From Blastomussa wellsi (lineage: Eukaryota; Cnidaria; Anthozoa; Scleractinia; Plerogyridae), in assembly GCA_947652115.1 (NCBI GenBank), contig OX393569.1, forward strand, positions 13,244,151 through 13,308,150: a DNA stretch of 64,000 bases, written 5' to 3'. A program made the position numbers and the translations under genes. This document shows, piece by piece, positions 37,601 to 49,600 of the stretch. The notes under the pieces were generated by a model that saw only the letters and a program-made list of their open reading frames with translations, had not been told where the DNA came from and made no database searches. Position 1 is the stretch's first letter. The number at the start of each line of letters is the position of its first letter.

Positions 37601-40600
37601 CAAATGGAAAGTTCTGTGAAACTCGTGAATGGCCATTGTCAGCTGGGTTTGCCTTGGAAGTTCAAGTCAGTGAGCCTCCCAAACAACCGTGATTTTGCAA
37701 TGGGAAGATTGCGCCATCTGAAGAAACGTTTCCATCACGATCCTCACCTCTTCGAGAAGTACAAGGACACTATTAACAGTTATGTCTCCAGCGGTTTTGC
37801 AAGACGAGTCCCCTGTGACAAACTGAGACCTGCTAAAGATACACCAGTTTGGTACTTACCCCACCATCCAGTTTTTCATCCCCAAAAACCTGGTAAATTA
37901 AGGGTTGTCTTCGATTGTGCAGCTAAGTACAAGGGCACCTCACTCAATGATCAGCTGTTGCAGGGTCCCAACCTGAACGACGGACTTGTGGGAGTCCTCA
38001 TACGTTTCCGCCAAGAGCCTGTTGCCATGGTTGCTGACGTGGAAGGCATGTTCCATCAGGTTCGGGTAGCTCCAGAAGACTGCCATGTTCTGAGATTCTT
38101 GTGTTGGCCAAATGACGACCTCTCGGAAGAGCCAGTTGACTTCCAGATGTTAGTGCATCTGTTCGGGGCCACGTCGTCTCCAAGTTGCGCAAGCTTTAGC
38201 CTCAAGAAGACGGCCTCAGATAATCAGGGTGATTTCGATGGGGAGACTATTGACACGGTCAACCGTAATTTCTACGTTGATGACTGTTTAAAGTCTGTTT
38301 CGTCGACAGAGAAAGCGGTGCTTTTGTCTGGTCAGCTGCATGAGTTGTTGTCGAGAGGAGGGTTTCGGCTTACAAAGTAGTTTAGTAATGACAGGAACCT
38401 GATTGCCACTGTTCCGGTGACAGAGAGAGCGCCGTCCATTGTTCACTTGGATCTGAAAGATCTCCCTGTGGAACGCACGTTGGGTGTACATTGGGATATG
38501 GAGGCGGACGTCTTTAACTTCCGTATTATGAACCAAGCAAAGGCCCCCACACGCAGAGGAATTTTGTCGGTCGTTAGTTCAATGTACGATCCACTGGGGT
38601 TTGTGGCGCCTGTGATCTTGCCTGCAAAGAGCCTGTTGCAGAATTTGTGTAAACGGAAATATAGTTGGGACGAGAAGATTTCGGAAGAGGATTCCGCTGT
38701 GTGGCATGAATGGCTGAAGGAACTTGTATCTTTAAGAGCAGTATCAGTCCCAAGATGTTTTAAGCCGCCAGAGGTTGGTGCTGTCGTCAATGTTCAGTTA
38801 CACCATTTTTCGGACGCCTCCGAATATGGTTACGGTGCAGCATCCTATCTCAGAATCGTGGACAACAATGGTGCTATACATTGTTCCTTTGTTCTTGGTA
38901 AATCTCGCGTGACCCCCCTTAAAGGGGTTTCCATACCTCGCCTCGAGCTGACAGCTGCTGTGGTCTCTGTGAAGTCAAATTGCCTGATCCGAAACGAGCT
39001 CGAGTGCCCCATACATGACACAACCTACTGGACTGATTCCACCGTAGTCTTACAGTACATTCGTAACGAGTCAAGAAGATTCCAGACGTTTGTAGCCAAC
39101 AGAATCGCGATGATCCATGAAGAATCTACGCCTCGTCAATGGCGACACGTTAAGACCTCTTCCAACCCTGCTGACATCTCATCCAGAGGTGCGAAAGGTG
39201 CCGATCTAGAGAGGATGAATCTGTGGTTACATGGCCCGGAGTTTCTTTGGAGGGAAGAGAAATATTGGCCCGAACAACCTTCACAGTTACCAGAATTGTC
39301 TGAAGAGGACAATGAATGCAGAAAGAGCTCGACACGAGTGAACGCGATCGTTCTTGACAGATGTTCGAACCACTGCTGTCCCGCTACTCCTCCTGGGATA
39401 GACTGCGGAAGGGGATGGCCTGGCTAGTACGTTTCAAGAAGTACTTGATTGGCTGTGCTCGTAAAGATCTCTCCAGTGTTCCTAAGGGGCCTCTGTCTGT
39501 CGTCGAGGTCTTAGCAGCTGAAAGTGATATTCTGCGAGCTGTTCAACGTGAAGAATTTCCTAACGAGCTAGCTTTGTTGGCCCAGAGAGAATCAGGAAGC
39601 CAGAAGAATTGTCTACCAAAGTCCAGTCCACTACGCAACTTGAGCCCCATCCTGGTAGATGGAATGTTGAGAGTAGGTGGACGCCTCGAGAATGCTCCTG
39701 TTTCGCCTGAAGTAATGCACCCTGCTATTCTTCCGAGTAAACATCATGTGACGAATCTAGTCATTCAGAACTGTCATCGCCAACAAGGGCATTGTGGTCC
39801 TTCTCAAGTGCTAGCCTTCACCCGACAAAGATTCTGGATAGTTCGAGGGCTCTCGGCGGTACGCAGAGTTTTGACAAGCTACATGGAATGTCGCAAGCGA
39901 AATGCACGTCCTGGCGAACAAATTATGGCCCCACTCCCGGCAGCGCATGTTGCACCATCAGATCCTCCGTTTACTTATGTTGGTGTAGATTACTTCGGTC
40001 CCCTCTTCGTCAAGCAAGGTCGCAGTCAAGTTAAGCGTTATGGGTGCTTGTTCACGTGCCTGACCATGAGAGCGGTGCATATCGAAGTTGCTCACACGTT
40101 AGAAGCAGATTCCTTCATCTGTGCGTACCAACGTTTCGTAAGCCGTTGAGGGAAGCCCAAGGAGATATACAGCCACAACGGCACCAACTTTACGGGCGCT
40201 GAGCGAGAACTCAGAGAAGCACTTGAGCGATTAGACCAAAGTAGAGTCTATAGCCGACTAAGGACGGATGACGTCCAGTGGTCATTTAACCCTCCGGAGG
40301 CCAGCCATCAAGGTGGCGTCTGGGAACGCCTGATCCGTTCTGTGCGCAAGATTTTCGGCGCCTTGTTAAAAGAGCAGCTGGTTAATGATGAAACCTTGTC
40401 GACTCTACTGTGCGAAGTGGAGAAGATACTCAACGATAGGCCCTTGACTCCCGTTAGTGATCACCCAGATGATCCAGAGTCGCTGACGCCCAGTAAACTT
40501 CTGCTTCTTAAGTCCAATTCCTGCCTTCCTTTGGATGTCTTCACGAGTCACAACATGTACAGCAAGCGTTGGCGCCAAGCGCAATGTCTAGCAAATTCAT

Positions 40601-43600
40601 TCTGGAAGAGATGGATGAGAGAATATTTACCTGCTCTTCAGTCAAGGCAAAAATGGACCTCTCAGCGTCGTAACTTCGCCGTTGGTGATCTGGTTCTTGT
40701 CGTCGATGAGAAGTCGCCGAGAGGTCACTGGCCGGTGGGATTGATCGAGGAAGTGTTCCCGGACAGCCATGGCCACGTCCGTCATGTTAAAGTGAGAACG
40801 GCCACATCAGTCTACACACGAGACATCAGGAAGCTGTGTCTCCTCGAAGGAGTCCAGAATTTATGACACTATGAACTCTGTGAATGAACTGTCATGAATT
40901 CCATGACTGCGAAATTACTATGAACTGCGTAATTTAGTTATGTAGGTATAGGTTTGGTTTTTTTTATTAGAATGAGGCTAGTAGCCCTTATTCGGGGCCG
41001 GTGTAAAAACCATCCCTTGACCCAGGCCGCCTCGTCAACATTAGATATTTCGCGCTCTGCATGCTAATTTATTATTCAGTTTTGCGAGTCACATTCTACG
41101 AGTTAGTTATGAGTTGTCTGTTGTCAGTCGAGTTTCGCAGTCAAGTTTCGCTTCTACGGCCCTTATCCCGTCACGCCTGAAATCACATTGGCAATTACGT
41201 AACTATGGTGAGATATTAAAACGAAGTGAAACCCTATTGCTGGTGTGCGTTGTCTATAGGTAACATAGCGGTATACTGTCGGCTGAGCATTGACCAGATA
41301 TCGGCAAAATGTCGACCGATATGTCGAGCGGTTTCTGACCTCTACTTGACCGTTACATCGATCAACTCTTGACCGACATGTCGACCGATACTCTGCCGAA
41401 AGTTGGTCAGGTGGCAGTCATGCATCAGCAGACTACTGGTCGAGTATCTGTCATGTATAGATCGAGTATCTGCCGTGTATCGGTCGAGTATCGAGTACAT
41501 ATCGGTCGACAATCGACGGATAGTCTGTCAACAATGAACCGATAGTCGACCGACATATCGACTGACATGTCGATCGAGGCCGCCTATTATACACATGATC
41601 CCCAAACTCGTGTGTTCATGACACAATAACTGAATTTCATTGGAGTCACCACAATGTTTGTTTACTCATTACAGTTCAGGAATGCAGGAAGTTATTAGCA
41701 AGTGTTTCAAGGAAGAAGTCTGCCAAGGTATACAACTGACAACCTTAAAGATAATGAATGTTTTCTACAGCAGGGTAGTTTGTGGAATCTTTACATTTCA
41801 TTAAATTGCTTGATTTTTCTACAGTTCTCTTTCAATTTCATTGTTCATTTTCAGTGTGTGGCAACATTTCAGAGAAAATCACAATTGTCCAAGACCCTGC
41901 TAGAAGTCCTAATGGATGACAGTGTTTTGCCTTATTTTATGGAGTATATGCAGATACAAAATGCAACCAATTTGTTAAACTTCTGGCTTACAGCAGAAAC
42001 ATTTAGACTTTCAACTATTAATCGCTTGAGAATAAACTCTATGTCAAGGTTAAAATCCTCAAAAGGTGAGAGTATTTGCACCAAAGCTGCACCCACCTTG
42101 TCAAATTCTTCAGATTTGTGTACTTTGGAAAATTCATTGGATCGACCTTCAAGTAACAATGCTGGCAATTCAAGTGAAGCTGCAGATCACATGTGGATTA
42201 TGGATGATGACAATAATGAGTTTGGTGATTTCACTGGTTACGAGCCAGCGAGCTTTGCTTCTAGTTATTCCACTGCAAAGAATAGCAGTGACATTTTGTT
42301 GTTCTGCAGCATTTGTGGACGTATAATTAATGCTTCCTCATCAAACAAGAATGTATGTGATCAATGTGGACTGAGTATTGGTGGCAAAAAGTTTCCTGAT
42401 AATAGCACTTTCAGCTCTAGTATTTCCAACTTCTCTAGCAATCAAGAAAGTTTTAGCAGTGGTTTACAAAATGGTATAAATCAAAGGGACATAAATAAAC
42501 AATCAACGGCAGACAGCTTTCAAGGAACTACAGATTGCTTTGATAATGACACAAGGATGCAAAAAGCAATCCGATCATCAAAAGTTACTTTTGACTTGAC
42601 ACCAGACTTTGAAGATGAACAACGTGGGTTTTGCCAAAGGAGGACAAGAAGTATTATTATAGATGCTGTCAGTATTTATAGCAAGTACATTTCACTAGAA
42701 GCATCGAACCCAATTGGGCTGGAGGAATCAATCCGACGTCAGGTTGAAAGTAAGAAAAACAACCAAAATTGATCAACTTTTTTTCGAGTAGATTTGTGCA
42801 ACTTGATCCAAGTAATATTTTAAGCTTATGTTGTCATTTTTAAACAGTTAATATCTGCAGTGAAGATGGAAAGATTTGTCCAGATTCTTTTCAGCCTGCC
42901 CAGGCATTTGCATATGATGTAATGGAAAGGATGTAAGTTGACTTACATTATTTTACAGTATTTTTTTGTAAGTGTGCTAAATCAGTCACGGTTTTTTTAG
43001 TTTCCTTTTTTCATGTGATCATTTTCCCAGCAAGGAAGCACAACCAAATAAATATTATCTTCTTCTTGTTATAGGTACTTCCCTGCATTTATGACCAGTT
43101 CATTTTATTGCAAGCATCAAATAGATATCTTGACAAGTGGAAAAGTGTTCCTATCAGATGTTCTCTACAATCAAAATGCAATGTTTTACTTTATGGAGGT
43201 CAGTAGCTGTTTTATATAAGAAGCTGTATCTTGTACTAACCTTGTATGTGTTGTGGTTTAATTTTATCTTTGGTTTAAAATTTTTTAAACCAGTTTGATT
43301 TTCATTTCTCATTGTCTTATGTTGATAAACATAATCTGAAACAAAGGGAAAGCAACATCAAACTGGTTTAAAAATTTTTAAACTGAGGAAAAATGTGTAA
43401 AGCAGTAAAAGCAAACTGACTCATAGCTGCCAGCGCTTAACTCCAGTTTCTGTAGCATGAAGTGATTAGGAGTATTTCTACCCCCCCCACCCCCTGGAAG
43501 GGATTGAGGGAGGGGCAGAGGCCTAATGGTTAGTGCGCTGAACTTCGGATCGGACGATCCGGGCTCAAGCCTCAGCCGGGGCACTGCATTGTGTTTGTGG

Positions 43601-46600
43601 GGAAGACACTTTACTGTCATTGCCTCTCTCCACCCAGGTGTAGAAATGGGTACCAGAGAAATAATGCTGGGGGGGGGGGTAACCCTGCGAACTGTAACTG
43701 AAACTGGGATAAGCTCTGGCAGTATGGGCCACTAGGATAGACGCTTGAACCCTGAATGGGATGCCAGTCCATTTCAGGGTTACCCCCAGGATTATTTCAC
43801 CGGTACCCATTTATACACCTGGATGAAGTGAGGGACTATGAGAGTAAAGTGAAAGTTTCTTGGCTAAGAACACAATGCTGTGTCACAGCCGAGGCTCGAA
43901 CTTGGACTGTTTGATCCGGAGTCCATTGCACTGACCATTAGACCATTAGACCTCCCACTAATAATTTTCCCAAGTAATACCAGTTAAACATTAGGGTCCA
44001 GCCACTAGGAATTGAAAGAAAATCACAAATTAATTATAATTTTAAAAGCAGCTGACAAGGGAGAATAGAAAATATGGAGTATGGTGTGCATTTTCATGGT
44101 CTAGTCTAGAATAGGCTTGCAAAACAGCTTAGCATGGGGTGGTACACCAACAACTGGCAACAATTCCCTGAATACTCCCTCCCTCAGGTTAAACCTATTA
44201 AGTATTATTTGTGGCTAACGTATTTCTCAGATGTCAGGCTCATCAAGTGAGACAAATGTTATGTTTTGTGCTTTGAGTTGAGCCTGCTATCCACAGCAAA
44301 GCCAAGGTCATAGGCATGCTGTAAATAGGCCATTTCCGAGTTCGCTTGAGCCTCTATTTCAAAGTGAGTCTAAGTGCAAAGTCTTTGTAATGAAAATGAG
44401 TTTTCATTCATATGGAAAGCAGAACTAATTACCATCACAAAACTTTTGCACTTAGACTCGCTTTGAAATAGAGGCTCAAGGGAAGTTGGAAATGGCCTAT
44501 TGCAGAAGCCAAATTAGAAAAGAAAAGGAATTCAATTTTATCCACCATTTGTTCTTGCAATTTAGGCATACATGTGCGTTTGGTCATGTAGTTGAATTTG
44601 TCATTTTGAGCAAACTAATTTCCCTAGTGTGTGCAAACAAGTATGATTGATGGGTTGCGTGATGTATAGAACTTGTGCGCACTAACAAAATCAGGCGCCA
44701 TCCTTAATGGTAGTGGAAGCATGTGAGCCACAGGTTATGATAATCTCTGGTGTTTGATAGATTTATATACATTATGTAGAAGACTGCCTCATTAATGAAG
44801 CCACTAGTTTCTTTTGGTCCAGACAAACTTAGTCAGTGAATTACAGTACCGCTCAAATGTAAGTTACCACCTCTCGTCTCGTTTCTCGCGATACGAGTCT
44901 CGTTTCTCGCGATACGAGTCTCGTTTCTCGCGATACGAGTCTCGTTTCCTGCGATACGAGTCTCGTTTCTCGCGAGAAGGTTCTCGTTTCTCTCGAGAAT
45001 CACTGAAGCGTTTAGTATGGAATATATTACTCGCAAGAAGCCAGTTCCCATGGGTATGGCGACCGACGAGACGACGACACTTCACGGCAATCGCTGGCGG
45101 CCTTGAAAACTATTTCGATATGTCCGGTTTTATTTGGCACAATTGGATGATTCAAACGCTGAAATAGTCCAAATTTACAGAAAGATTGTATTATCGAAGT
45201 TCTTAAGATGCGCTGTTAACATTCATTCAATTTTTGACAGGGAAAAGTTTGCTCTCGGCACGCGCTGGTGAGACAATTGAAAAAGCTCTTTGAAATTTTA
45301 CGGCATGTCGGCGAGCTTTGAAAAGTATTCGATATCTCTCGTTATATTTGGCACAATTGGATGATTCAAACGCTGAAACAGTCCAAATTTACAGAAAGAG
45401 TGTATTATCGAAGTTCTTTAGATGCGCTGTTAACATTCATTCAATTTTTGACAGGGAAAAGTTTGCTCTCGGCACGCGCTGGTGAGACAATTGAAAAAGC
45501 TCTTTGAAATTTTACGGCATGCCGGCGAGCTTTGAAAAGTATTCGATATCTCTCGTTCTATTTGGCACAATTGGATGATTCAAACGCTGAAACAGTCCAA
45601 ATTTACAGAAAGAGTGTATTATCGAAGTTCTTTAGATGCGCTGTTAACATTCATTCAATTTTTGACAGGGAAAAGTTTGCTCTCGGCACGCGCTGGTGAG
45701 ACAATTGAAAAAGCTCTTTGAAATTTTACGGCATGCCGGCGAGCTTTGTAAAGTATTCGATATCTCTCGTTTGGAGCCACCACTTCTGTAAAAGTCATGA
45801 CCAACATTGTGTTTCTTATCATAAACTTTACGATAGCCATTTCCCTCCCAGCTCCCTTTTGCGAATGTTCGGTTGATTTGTAAAATACATGTAGAATACA
45901 GCACAGGCAGCCCAAGCTCACGTTATGATCAGGATCACAAAATATAAGAGTTTGTATGGGAATATTTTACAACACCTTTTAGCAAACCGAAATACTGCCA
46001 AATCTTAAATAAAATTGCCTTACCTTACTTTCACTGTGTTTTTCTTCTTGTCTGAACGCTTATTTTGCCGATTCTTGGCCATTTAGGCGAGTTATCGATT
46101 TCTGGGTTCCCCACTACAAAGAAAAGAACAAGGCTGCACACTCCAGTTCGGAACGCCCGACGAGCCAAGCGAAAAATACCAGCTTACAGTGGTCAAACGG
46201 CCTCAAATCCATCGCGAATTCCAAGAAGAGATGTCCTAGTTTCATTTTAACTCAACAACAACTCAGTCCAGGCTCTGTCATCGATGCCAAGCGGCCGTTT
46301 NNNNNNNNNNNNNNNNNNNNNNNNNNNNNNNNNNNNNNNNNNNNNNNNNNNNNNNNNNNNNNNNNNNNNNNNNNNNNNNNNNNNNNNNNNNNNNNNNNNN
46401 NNNNNNNNNNNNNNNNNNNNNNNNNNNNNNNNNNNNNNNNNNNNNNNNNNNNNNNNNNNNNNNNNNNNNNNNNNNNNNNNNNNNNNNNNNNNNNNNNNNN
46501 GCAAGTGCTCGCACAGCGGATGCAAGGTTTGCAAAGCTTGCAGAAAACAGCAGCTGCATGATCGCAAAACCTGCAGAAAACAATAGAAACAGCGGTTGCA

Positions 46601-49600
46601 TGGCCTGCAAAGCCTGCAGAAAACAATAGAAACAGCGACTGCAAGGTCTGCAACAGCAGAAACAGCGGCTGCAAGGCCTGCAACAGCAGAACCAGGGGCT
46701 GCAAGGCCTGCAGAAACAGCGGCTGCAAGGTCTGCAAAACCTGCAGAAACAGCGGATACAAGGCCTGCAGAAACAGCGGCTGCATGGCCTGCAAAGCCTG
46801 CAGAAAACAGCGGCTGCATGGCCGCAAAGCCTGTAGAAAACAGCGGCTGCAAGGCCTGCAATAGTAGTTAACCCAGAAAAATTCCAAAACTCGATTTTCT
46901 TCAACTCAGAAAACATAACTGCACTAACCGACGAAGAGAGAACATCTTGTGAAGGTCTAGTCACTGAAAATGAATGTTACTATGCACTCAAAAACTTCGA
47001 ATCACGAAAAACGCCAGGCACGGACGGCTTTCCTGCAGAATTCTACCACTTTTTCTGGCCCAAAATCGGCAAAGAAATGACAAACAGTTTCAATAACGCA
47101 CTCAATAAGTCAAAGAAGAGGAATTATTTCTCTCATTCCAAAAAAGAACAAAGACAAAACTATTTTAGAGAACCTGAGGCCGATTTCACTGCTAAACGTA
47201 GACTACAAAATCCTCACCAAAACTATAGCAAAGAGAATCGAGAAAGAGCTACCCAATATTATAAACATTGATCAAACTGGCTACGTCAAAGGTCGTTATA
47301 TTGGTGAGAACATCCGCGTTATACAAGATGTACTCCATTTTACAGATCAAACCAAGCAAAAAGGTATAGCTATTTTCCTTGATTTCAAAAAAGCCTTTAA
47401 CTCTATTGAATGGCCTTACCTCAGCGCGGCCCTTGAACATTTTAACTTTGGACCGGACATTTTGAATTGGATCAAAATATTTTACAAGGATGTCTCTAGT
47501 TGCGTCATCAATAATGGTCATGCTTCTACCTTTTTTCCTCTACAAAGAGGAGTTCGTCAGGGCTGTCCCCTCTCGGGAATACTCTTCGTGTTGGGAATTG
47601 AACTATTCGCAAGAGCCCTGAAAAACAAATCATCGATAAAAGGTATTGAAGTTAGCGGCCACGAAATAAAAAGTGCTCAGTACGCTGATGATACCACTAT
47701 TTTTGTCCGTGACAGAGAATCAGTCTTGGAACGTCTTAGCCTTCTTGAAGAATTTAGCTCTCTCTCTGGATTAGAGATTAACACGTCTAAGACTGAGGCA
47801 ATGTGGCTAGGCCAGTGGAAAAACAACCAAGAGACCCCCTTTGGTTTTAAATGGCCAAAAGATCCAATACTCTCGCTAGGTGTGTATTTCTCGCACAACC
47901 ATACTGATGCATACGAGCTCAATTTCGATGCCAAAATACGAGAGAAATCACTTCAAAGGTGGCAGAAAAGGAAATTAACGCTGTATGGGAAGATCAACAT
48001 AGTTAAAACTTCAGGTCTTTAATGCTTCAGTGTTATACACCCCACACTGTTATATTGAAAAAATCAACAAAATTATCTTCCACTTTATTTGGGATGGTAA
48101 ACCTCCAAAAATCAAAAGAAAGACTATAATTAGCGAAAAAAAGGACGGTTGGCTAAAAATGTGTGACTTCAAAATTATGGAAAAAGGTCTTAAGATAGCC
48201 TGGATCAACAGAATTCAAAACCAATCGCATGCTTCGTGGAAAATTATACCAAACCATCTTTTGGAATGTCATGGAGGTCTCGCATTCTTGATGAATTGCA
48301 GGTATGACACAAAAACACTGAAGCTCGACAACCTCCCTGATTTCTATCGTTCAATTCTCGAATATTGGCAATATTTTAAAACGCTATCCAGTAATGAGAA
48401 AGATATCAAAGACGAAGTTTTATGGAATAACTGCAATATTCTAATTGATAAAAAACCCGTCTTCTTTAGAAACTGGTTTTCCAAAGACATTGTTCACTTA
48501 CAACATGTACTCAATGAACACGGAAAATTTTATACCCTCGACGAGTTCAAAGCAAAATACAACCTGGAGGTGCCTTTCACTATTTTCTATGGTCTTATTG
48601 AAGCTATCCCTAACGCGTGGAAAAGCAAACTTAAACGGTGCGGTCAAATCGAAAGCGTTAAACAAACAGACAAAAAAATATTGTCTACAAGCTCAATTTA
48701 CTCAACTATCTTAAATAACATCTTTGTACAGCCAACTTCACAAAGCAAGATCCTGCGCCATAACTTTACTGAGAGTAATGTTCACAAAGTTTACCAACTT
48801 CCTTTTATGATTACAAAAGAGGTCAAAATCATAATGTTCCAATACAAAATTATTCACAACATACTTCCCACACAAATGAGTCTACACCGTGATGGTATTT
48901 CAGACAGCGACCTCTGTACCTTTTGCAAAATCGAAAAACAGGCCATAAACCATTTGTTAGTCGATTGTAGTAAGACCGTGTCTTTCTGGAAAATATTCCA
49001 AGACTGGTTGCTTGGAAAAACGCAAGAAATGCTATCCCTAAACCAGAGCCAAATACTCTACGGCTTTTTCGAAAAAACATCACATTGGCAGGCACTAAAC
49101 TATTCAATTATACTAGCAAAGTATCACATCTTTTGCTCAAACAACCACCAGGATGAACCGAGCTTCCAAAGCTTTCTTTTAAGACTGCAAGACAAACTAC
49201 AAATACTTAAAGAAATCACAGCGACTGCAAGGCCTGCAATAGTAGAAAAAGAAAACAACGGCTGCAAGGCCTGCAGAAACAGCGGATGCAAGACCTGCAT
49301 TGTGGCAAGGAAAAAGTGGTCGAAAATTTGGCTGTTTAAAAAAGACAAAAATGCGCCCGCAGAAACAGCGGCTGCAAGGCCTGCAAAGCCTGCAGAAACA
49401 GCAGAAAACAGCGGCTGCAAGGCCTGCAACAGCAGAAAACAGCGGATGCAAGGCCTGCAACAGCAGAAAACAGCGGATGTCTGGTTTGTGGCAAGGAAAA
49501 AGTGGTCGAAAATTTGGCTGAAAAAGAAAAAATGCGCCCGCAGAAACAGCAGCTGCAAGGCCTGCAAAGCCCGCAGAAAACAACAGAAACAGCGGATGCA

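Larger units (their letters stand above)
35840..41245 (+). mobile_element. BEL/Pao LTR retrotransposon, defective
   Basis: Two direct LTRs (35840-36062 and 41010-41245) enclose one degenerate gag-pol. The LTRs read as identical except for a 13-bp tandem duplication in the right one (around the GTTTCGCAGTC segment). Only about 20 bp separate the left LTR from the first open codons, and no primer-binding site or gag N-terminus was seen, implying an internal deletion. It is inserted in an AKAP10 intron, sense to the gene, and splits a minisatellite. LTR ends do not show TG..CA and target duplications could not be fixed. Confidence 0.9.

Noticed and set aside
44814..45167. A frame encoding SRFSRYE heptads
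   Set aside because: It arises from a 21-bp minisatellite whose unit is a multiple of three.
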